A stretch of DNA of 10,274 nt, from assembly GCA_002422795.1 (NCBI GenBank), contig DITJ01000029.1:1-10274 (forward strand), written 5' to 3'. The notes under the pieces are model-generated. The model worked only from the letters and a program-made list of their open reading frames with translations. It was not told the DNA's origin and ran no database searches. Made by a program: the position numbers and the translations under genes. Shown here one piece after another: positions 5,960 to 10,274 of this stretch. The DNA is from Alphaproteobacteria bacterium UBA6187 (lineage in GTDB: Bacteria > Pseudomonadota > Alphaproteobacteria > Rickettsiales > UBA6187). Every line of letters begins with the position of its first letter. The first letter of the stretch is position 1.

Positions 5960-5975
5960 CCTGCCGTTTGGCAGG
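5960..5975. repeat. Short perfect hairpin CCTGCC-GTTT-GGCAGG
   Basis: A 6-bp G/C-rich stem with a four-base loop, followed after some bases by ATTTTT on the plus strand (about 5984-5989). It could be a weak terminator or the core of a palindromic repeat. The rest of 5917-6158 shows no gene, only A/T-rich sequence with minor inverted repeats. Confidence 0.4.
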
Positions 5976-6158
5976 GCTTTCAGATTTTTATGTCATCCAG
6001 CAGGTACATAATACAAAACCCCAGTGATTAATCAACCCAATATAGTTTTCTTATTCATAAGGAAGATGGTTATAAGTTCTTTACGAACCTGCAAATTAAT
6101 GCTAAAAAGCAGCACTTTCAAATAACCTGTTTAAGATTGTGGATTTGTTCTTAAAACC

Positions 6159-6193
6159 AAATCATAAATCTTAAATCATAAATCTTAAATCTA
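6159..6193. repeat. Five tandem AAATCWT heptamers directly before pheS
   Basis: The run AAATCAT, AAATCTT, AAATCAT, AAATCTT, AAATCTA ends two bases before the pheS ATG. It can equally be read as two copies of a 14-base unit plus half a copy. It occupies the place where a Shine-Dalgarno would be expected, and none is present. Confidence 0.85.
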
Positions 6194-6195
6194 TT

Positions 6196-7245
6196 ATGAC
6201 CGATCTTAAAGAATTAGCGCAAACCGGCTGTATTGAGGCCAAACAAAGCACATCACTACAAGCCCTGGAAGAAATAAGGGTAAAATACCTTGGCAAAAGC
6301 GGTATTATTACCTCCCAGATGAAAAACATCGCCACGCTTCCTGCGGAAGAGAAAAAAGCATTCGGCGCTGAAGTTAATAATGCCAAAGATTTAGTAACCG
6401 CTGCGATTGATGCAAAAAAAGCTGAACTGGAAGAGGTGGAATTATCCGCCAGGCTTGCTAATGAATCAGTAGATATCACCCTGCCAATACGGCCTGCGCA
6501 AAAAGGCAGCATCCACCCTATATCAAAAGTTACCGAAGAGGTAACCGCAATTTTATCAGCCATGGGATTTGCCGTTGAAACTGGCCCTGAAATTGAAGAT
6601 GATTTTCATAATTTTGGCGCACTGAATATTCCTGATAACCACCCTGCAAGACAGATGCAGGATACATTTTATTTAGAGGGAATTAGCGGGGAAAAACCAT
6701 TATTACTCCGCACCCATACATCCTCAGTGCAAATCCGCACAATGGAAAAAACTATGCAAAATGGTGGCAAACCGCCATTTAAATTTATAGCACCAGGACG
6801 CGTATATCGAAGCGATATGGACATGACCCACACCCCGATGTTCCATCAGATCGAAGGGCTTTATATCGATAAAAATGTGAATATGGGGCATTTAAAAGGC
6901 GTGCTGCATGAATTCTTAAAAGCATTTTTTGAAGTGGACGCTGTACCTATCCGCTTCCGACCTTCATTCTTTCCGTTCACCGAACCTTCCGCGGAAGTTG
7001 ATATTGGCTGCGCGCGCAGCCGTGAGGGAGTAAAAATTGGTGAAGGATCTGATTGGCTGGAAATACTCGGCTGCGGCATGGTGCACCCGAATGTGCTGAA
7101 AAATGTTGGCATAAATCCAGATGAATATCAAGGATTCGCCTTCGGCATCGGCCTGGAACGCCTTGCCATGCTTAAATACGGCGCACCGGATTTACGCGAC
7201 TTCTTTGACTGTGATGCAAGGTGGCTGAAACATTACGGGTTTTAG
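6196..7245 (+). CDS. pheS: Phenylalanine--tRNA ligase alpha subunit
   Basis: PheS is the catalytic subunit of the cytoplasmic alpha2-beta2 PheRS, which activates phenylalanine with ATP and charges tRNA-Phe. The first 90 residues form the usual coiled-coil arm (starting MTDLKELAQ, with IRVKYLGKSGIITSQMKNI). Class II synthetase motifs follow: motif 1 around GFAVETGPEIEDDFHNFGALNIP (about 118-140), motif 2 at PGRVYRSDMDMTHTPMFHQIEG (about 201-222) and motif 3 at GFAFGIGLERLAMLKYG (about 314-330). The substrate-binding stretches FTEPSAEVDIGC and GCGMVHPNVLKNVGI are intact. The 349-aa length is slightly above typical. The ATG at 6196 gives the normal N-terminus; there is no Shine-Dalgarno because a heptamer repeat fills that position. 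pheT lies downstream on the same strand but about 600 bases away, separated by an inserted toxin gene, whereas pheS and pheT are usually adjacent. Confidence 0.97.
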   Translation: MTDLKELAQTGCIEAKQSTSLQALEEIRVKYLGKSGIITSQMKNIATLPAEEKKAFGAEVNNAKDLVTAAIDAKKAELEEVELSARLANESVDITLPIRPAQKGSIHPISKVTEEVTAILSAMGFAVETGPEIEDDFHNFGALNIPDNHPARQMQDTFYLEGISGEKPLLLRTHTSSVQIRTMEKTMQNGGKPPFKFIAPGRVYRSDMDMTHTPMFHQIEGLYIDKNVNMGHLKGVLHEFLKAFFEVDAVPIRFRPSFFPFTEPSAEVDIGCARSREGVKIGEGSDWLEILGCGMVHPNVLKNVGINPDEYQGFAFGIGLERLAMLKYGAPDLRDFFDCDARWLKHYGF

Positions 7246-7253
7246 GGACTTAT

Positions 7254-7300
7254 GCACCCTTCTTACAAAGGGTGCTTTGTGGCTAAAGCCAATTTGTAAA
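7254..7300 (+). repeat. Double-hairpin element, copy 1, just after pheS
   Basis: The hairpin GCACCCTT/AAGGGTGC (8 bp, 6-base loop) is followed by TTTGTGGCTAAAGCCAATTT, which contains a second small hairpin TGGC-TAAA-GCCA. It begins 8 bases after the pheS stop. Nearly the same element follows the toxin gene at 7730-7778. It could terminate or attenuate transcription, although no long T-run follows the first stem. Confidence 0.8.
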
Positions 7301-7336
7301 AAAATATATTTAAATATCAATAGCTGTCAAGCATTT

Positions 7337-7723
7337 ATGGAAAAAGATTTTGAAGGTTGGCATAAGCTGAAACCAAATCTAGATGCAAACAGGAAAACAC
7401 CTACATTTCAGGAAAGGGAAATCTGGTGGTGTAGCATCGGTATTAATATAGGTAACGAGGAAAACGGAAAAAGTGAAATGTTCAGTAGACCTGTATTAAT
7501 AATACGCAAATTCAATAATGTAATATTCTGGGGTGTGCCACTCACTACCATTATAAAGGATAGCCAGTATTATTATAAAATAAGTTTTCAAGGCAGGGAT
7601 GTATGCGTAATGTTATCCCAGCTTAAAATGTTAGATAGCAAAAGGTTAACAACAAAAATGGGGCAGCTTACAATTGAACAGGCAAAAAATGTTGGAAAGG
7701 TTTTAAGGAATTTAATCCCTTAG
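7337..7723 (+). CDS. PemK/MazF-family toxin, no visible antitoxin
   Basis: The protein matches the single-domain PemK/MazF fold, whose members are ribonucleases cutting mRNA at short sequence motifs. After an N-terminal helical arm come REIWWCSIGINIGNEENGK, then RPVLIIRKFNN, FWGVPLTTIIKD and MLSQLKMLDSKRLTTKMGQL, in family order. The R-P-V-L strand and the L-S-Q followed by D-S-K-R-L segment are the most characteristic. The frame is open back to 7277, but ATG 7337 (MEKDFEGW) is preferred because homologues I recall begin in this way, giving 128 aa; the upstream part overlaps the repeat element. No Shine-Dalgarno is clear. There is no MazE/PemI-like gene beside it, unlike typical pairs. It sits between pheS and pheT with a double-hairpin repeat on each side, suggesting acquisition as a cassette. 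No obvious disabling mutation is seen; whether it is active is unknown. Confidence 0.85.
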   Translation: MEKDFEGWHKLKPNLDANRKTPTFQEREIWWCSIGINIGNEENGKSEMFSRPVLIIRKFNNVIFWGVPLTTIIKDSQYYYKISFQGRDVCVMLSQLKMLDSKRLTTKMGQLTIEQAKNVGKVLRNLIP

Positions 7724-7729
7724 ATTTTC

Positions 7730-7778
7730 CCACCCTCCTTTTCAAGAGGGTGGTTTGTGGCTATTGCCAATTTGTAAA
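7730..7778 (+). repeat. Double-hairpin element, copy 2, just after the PemK-like gene
   Basis: Hairpin CCACCCTC/GAGGGTGG (8 bp, 8-base loop) is followed by TTTGTGGCTATTGCCAATTT with a second hairpin TGGC-TATT-GCCA. It begins six bases after the toxin stop codon. Compared with copy 1 (7254-7300), the first stem differs at its closing pair (G-C versus C-G) and innermost pair (T-A versus C-G), both preserving pairing; the second hairpin differs only in its loop. Confidence 0.8.
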
Positions 7779-7792
7779 TTAATTATACAGCC

Positions 7793-7804
7793 GTGACATG
7801 TCAC
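7793..7804. promoter_or_regulatory. Perfect 12-bp palindrome upstream of pheT
   Basis: GTGACATGTCAC is exactly self-complementary and lies 37 bases before the pheT ATG. It resembles an operator for a dimeric regulator; the half-sites GTGA/TCAC recall CRP-type sites, but the spacer is four bases rather than six. No regulator can be named from sequence alone. Confidence 0.4.
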
Positions 7805-7841
7805 AGTCAATAATAATAAGTATATATAAAACTAGGTAACT

Positions 7842-10220
7842 ATGAAATTCACACTAAACTGGCTTAAACAGCATCTTGAAACTACTGCGAGCCTTGAGCA
7901 GATTGTAGAAAAACTTACCGCCCTTGGGCTTGAAGTTGAATCGGTTACAGATAAATCCAAAGATTTATCTGCCTTTAAAATTGCCAAAATTATGGAAGCC
8001 ACTCAGCACCCGGATGCTGACCGCCTGCGCATTTGCCGCGTAAATACTGGCACGGAAGAATTGCAGATAGTGTGCGGTGCGCCCAATGCGCGCGCTGGCA
8101 TTAACGTGGTGCTGGCATCGGTTGGCGCGGTTATCCCTAATGGCGGTTTCAAAATAAAAGCCTCAAAAATACGCGGTGTTGATAGTAACGGTATGTTATG
8201 TTCCGCAAGCGAACTTTGCCTTAGTGACGATTCGGAAGGCATTATTGAAATGCCTGCATCAAATGAAAACCTTGGCAAGAATTTCGTAGATGTGGCAGGC
8301 TTAAACGACCCTGTAATAGAAATAGCAATCACCCCCAACTGTGGCGATTGCCTTGGCGTTTATGGAGTAGCCAGGGATTTGGCAGCTAGTGGAATTGGCA
8401 CGCTTAAGCCACTTAATATTAATCCTGTAAACAGCAATTTTACGTCACCAATTACTGTTTCCATACAAGATGAATCCGCCTGCCCTGTATTTGTTGGCAG
8501 ATATTTTAAGAATGTAAAAAATGGTGCGTCACCTGAGTGGCTGCAAAACCGTTTAAAAGCCATTGGCCTGAAACCTATTTCTGCGCTGGTGGATATAACC
8601 AATTACATAAATTATGAATTTGGCCGCCCGCTTCATGTTTATGATGCTTCAAAACTATCCGGCAATTTAGAAGTGCGCTTTGCGAGTGATGAAAAATTCA
8701 CAGCGCTCGATAACAAAGAATACAAACTTGATTCCGATATATTGGTTATAGCTGATAGTAATGGCGCACAAGCCGTTGGCGGCGTTATTGGCGGCCTTGC
8801 TAGTGGATGCAGTGAAACCACAACGGATGTATTCCTGGAAGTTGCCCTATTTAACCCGGATGTAGTTACAAAAAGCGGCAGGAAATTGGAAATAAACACC
8901 GATTCCCGCTACCGTTTTGAACGCAAAGTTGACCCTGCATTCGTGTTAAAGGGTATGGAAATAGCATCCGCAATGATTATAGATTTATGTGGTGGTGAGG
9001 CGAGCGAGCCTGTTATTGCGGGCTCCCAGCCAAAATTCCAGCATGAAATAACTTTGCCACAAGGCTTTGTTACCAAATATAGCGGCGTGGAAATAAGCGA
9101 TGCGGAAATCACCAATATCCTGACTAAGCTTGGCTTTATCGTTACTGGTGATAAGATTTCCGTTCCATCATGGCGGCCGGATGTTGAAGGTGCGCCTGAT
9201 TTGGTGGAAGAAGTGCTGAGGGTACATGGGTATGATAAAATAGAAGAGTTGGGACTAGGGGCTAGGGGCTGGGGGCTGGATACACATTCCCCAGCACCCA
9301 ATACCCAGAACCCAGCACCTAAACTTCGTAACTTCCTTGCTTCCCGTGGCCTTACCGAGGTAATCACCTGGTCATTCATGGAAAAAAGTAAAGCATCTTT
9401 GTTCGGTGAAATAAAGCAAGGGCTTGTTTTAAAAAACCCAATATCCAGCGAACTTGATTATATGCGAAATAGCATATTACCGAACCTGCTCGATGCGCTG
9501 GCACGAAATGCTGCTCGCGGGGCAAGTGATTTAGCATTTTTTGAAATCGGGCCGGTATTTACTGATAGCGTGCCGGGCGCGCAAAGCCAGTCACTCACCG
9601 GAATATTATCTGGCAAACATACCCCACGAAATGTGCACTCTGGGATGCGCGATGTTGATGTGTTCGATGCCAAAGCGCATGTGCTTGCAGCCCTTGAAGA
9701 AGCTGGCGCGCCTGCCTCCAGCCTGCGCATAGAACGCGAGGCCGCAAGTTACTATCACCCTGGCAAATCGGGCGTTTTAAAACTTGGCAAAACTGTGCTT
9801 GGCGTGTTTGGTGAATTGCACCCTTCGATCTTAAAAAAATGGGATTTAAAAACCCCAGTGATGGCGTTTGAAGTGCACTTAGATAATATCCCAGCGCAAA
9901 AAGCCAAAAAATCCACCGCAAAACCAAAGCTGGAAAAATCGGATTTCCAGGCCTCAACCCGTGATTTCGCATTTATAATTGATGCAAAAGTTGCAGCTTC
10001 CGATATATTAAAGGCTGCGAATGTGGATAAAATTTTAGTGCGCGATGTTGATTTATTCGATGTATACCAGGGCAAAAATATTGATGCTGATAAAAAATCC
10101 ATTGCAATCAGTATTAAAATACAGCCAAATGACCGTACATTAACTGAAAGCGAGCTTGAGGATTTAAGCAAGAAAGTTATTGCAGCAGTTGAGAAGTTGG
10201 GTGGAGTACTGAGGGGATAG
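7842..10220 (+). CDS. pheT: Phenylalanine--tRNA ligase beta subunit
   Basis: PheT is the structural and proofreading subunit of bacterial PheRS. Visible domains in order are: the N-terminal segment MKFTLNWLKQHL; an EMAP/OB-type tRNA-binding domain (about 40-150, HPDADRLRICRVNTG and GMLCSASELCL); the B3/B4 editing region (about 210-370, including ALVDITNYINYEFGRPLHVYD); B5 (about 400-466, including VPSWRPDVEGAPDLVEEVLR); the synthetase-like core; and the C-terminal FDX-ACB anticodon-binding domain (about 700-792, STRDFAFIIDA to KLGGVLRG). At 792 aa it is of usual length. Start ATG 7842 gives the canonical N-terminus; only a weak AGG precedes it. Residues about 470-494, a linker after HGYDKIEE, are G/W/P-rich and encoded by an inverted heptamer repeat array, not by normal linker sequence. 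The frame is intact, so the enzyme should be functional. Bases 10221-10274 after the stop show no feature. Confidence 0.97.
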   Translation: MKFTLNWLKQHLETTASLEQIVEKLTALGLEVESVTDKSKDLSAFKIAKIMEATQHPDADRLRICRVNTGTEELQIVCGAPNARAGINVVLASVGAVIPNGGFKIKASKIRGVDSNGMLCSASELCLSDDSEGIIEMPASNENLGKNFVDVAGLNDPVIEIAITPNCGDCLGVYGVARDLAASGIGTLKPLNINPVNSNFTSPITVSIQDESACPVFVGRYFKNVKNGASPEWLQNRLKAIGLKPISALVDITNYINYEFGRPLHVYDASKLSGNLEVRFASDEKFTALDNKEYKLDSDILVIADSNGAQAVGGVIGGLASGCSETTTDVFLEVALFNPDVVTKSGRKLEINTDSRYRFERKVDPAFVLKGMEIASAMIIDLCGGEASEPVIAGSQPKFQHEITLPQGFVTKYSGVEISDAEITNILTKLGFIVTGDKISVPSWRPDVEGAPDLVEEVLRVHGYDKIEELGLGARGWGLDTHSPAPNTQNPAPKLRNFLASRGLTEVITWSFMEKSKASLFGEIKQGLVLKNPISSELDYMRNSILPNLLDALARNAARGASDLAFFEIGPVFTDSVPGAQSQSLTGILSGKHTPRNVHSGMRDVDVFDAKAHVLAALEEAGAPASSLRIEREAASYYHPGKSGVLKLGKTVLGVFGELHPSILKKWDLKTPVMAFEVHLDNIPAQKAKKSTAKPKLEKSDFQASTRDFAFIIDAKVAASDILKAANVDKILVRDVDLFDVYQGKNIDADKKSIAISIKIQPNDRTLTESELEDLSKKVIAAVEKLGGVLRG
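9249..9323. repeat. Inverted heptamer array embedded in frame within pheT
   Basis: Left arm: GGGACTA, GGGGCTA, GGGGCTG, GGGGCTG (9251-9278). Right arm: CCCAGCA, CCCAATA, CCCAGAA, CCCAGCA (about 9290-9317). The arms are partly complementary and separated by about a dozen bases. The array codes for residues 470-494 of PheT (L-G-L-G-A-R-G-W-G-L ... S-P-A-P-N-T-Q-N-P-A-P-K). Units and inverted layout match those of the array at 1951-2096. Confidence 0.85.
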
Positions 10221-10274
10221 TTCCGAAAAGTAAATAACATTATGTATTTTATAATTATCCCAACTGCTAAACCT

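Noticed and set aside
5804..6031. 75-codon plus-strand frame between trkH and pheS
   Set aside because: It overlaps the transposase signature on the opposite strand and spans a hairpin; composition is random-like and there is no ribosome binding site.
7254..7778. Integron attC sites flanking the PemK-like gene
   Set aside because: The elements follow each gene as attC sites do, but the 7-base core GTTRRRY and its inverse are not present in the expected positions.
9755..10240. 161-codon minus-strand frame over the end of pheT
   Set aside because: It is the complement of well-conserved FDX-ACB domain codons; no ribosome binding site and no recognisable product.

Overview
The window reads as an AT-rich chromosomal segment of a bacterium, most likely an alphaproteobacterium, possibly a host-associated lineage of the Rickettsiales/Holosporales type. 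This placement rests on the style of the housekeeping proteins (TrkH, aspartate-semialdehyde dehydrogenase, PheS, PheT) and on intergenic space crowded with palindromic elements, IS debris and orphan toxin-antitoxin genes. No rRNA or other phylogenetic marker is present, so the placement is an inference.

Layout. On the minus strand at the left are a secreted 610-residue pentapeptide-repeat protein (111-1943) and, upstream of it, asd (2097-3110). They are separated by a large inverted array of 7-base repeats that abuts the asd stop codon. Next comes a 670-base gene-poor stretch (3111-3822). It holds a 144-bp MITE-like element with 16-bp perfect terminal inverted repeats (3202-3345). It also holds a compact locus in which a 29-codon amphipathic peptide gene with a strong ribosome binding site (3572-3661, +) is opposed by a near-consensus sigma-70 promoter firing on the other strand (3713-3742, -). 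An orphan higA-type antitoxin gene (3823-4146, +) then overlaps, tail to tail, the stop codon of a TrkH potassium transporter gene (4143-5594, -).

The second gene-poor stretch (5595-6195) contains another near-consensus promoter with the same hairpin, and at the same spacing the same 11-base core as the small-peptide locus. It looks like a decayed second copy in opposite orientation. It is followed by the C-terminal scrap of an IS4-type transposase, a short hairpin, and five tandem AAATCWT heptamers directly before pheS.

The right half is the phenylalanyl-tRNA synthetase pair pheS (6196-7245) and pheT (7842-10220), split by a PemK/MazF-family toxin gene without a visible antitoxin. Two copies of a 47-49 bp double-hairpin element follow pheS and the toxin gene, one each, and differ by compensatory base changes. 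An inverted heptamer array of the same kind as the one beside asd is embedded in frame in the pheT coding sequence.

The most interesting candidate system is the small-peptide/antisense locus at 3399-3742 with its decayed relative at 5606-5786: a possible type I toxin-antitoxin family with a TisB-like peptide. The second is the toxin cassette bounded by structured repeats inside pheST.
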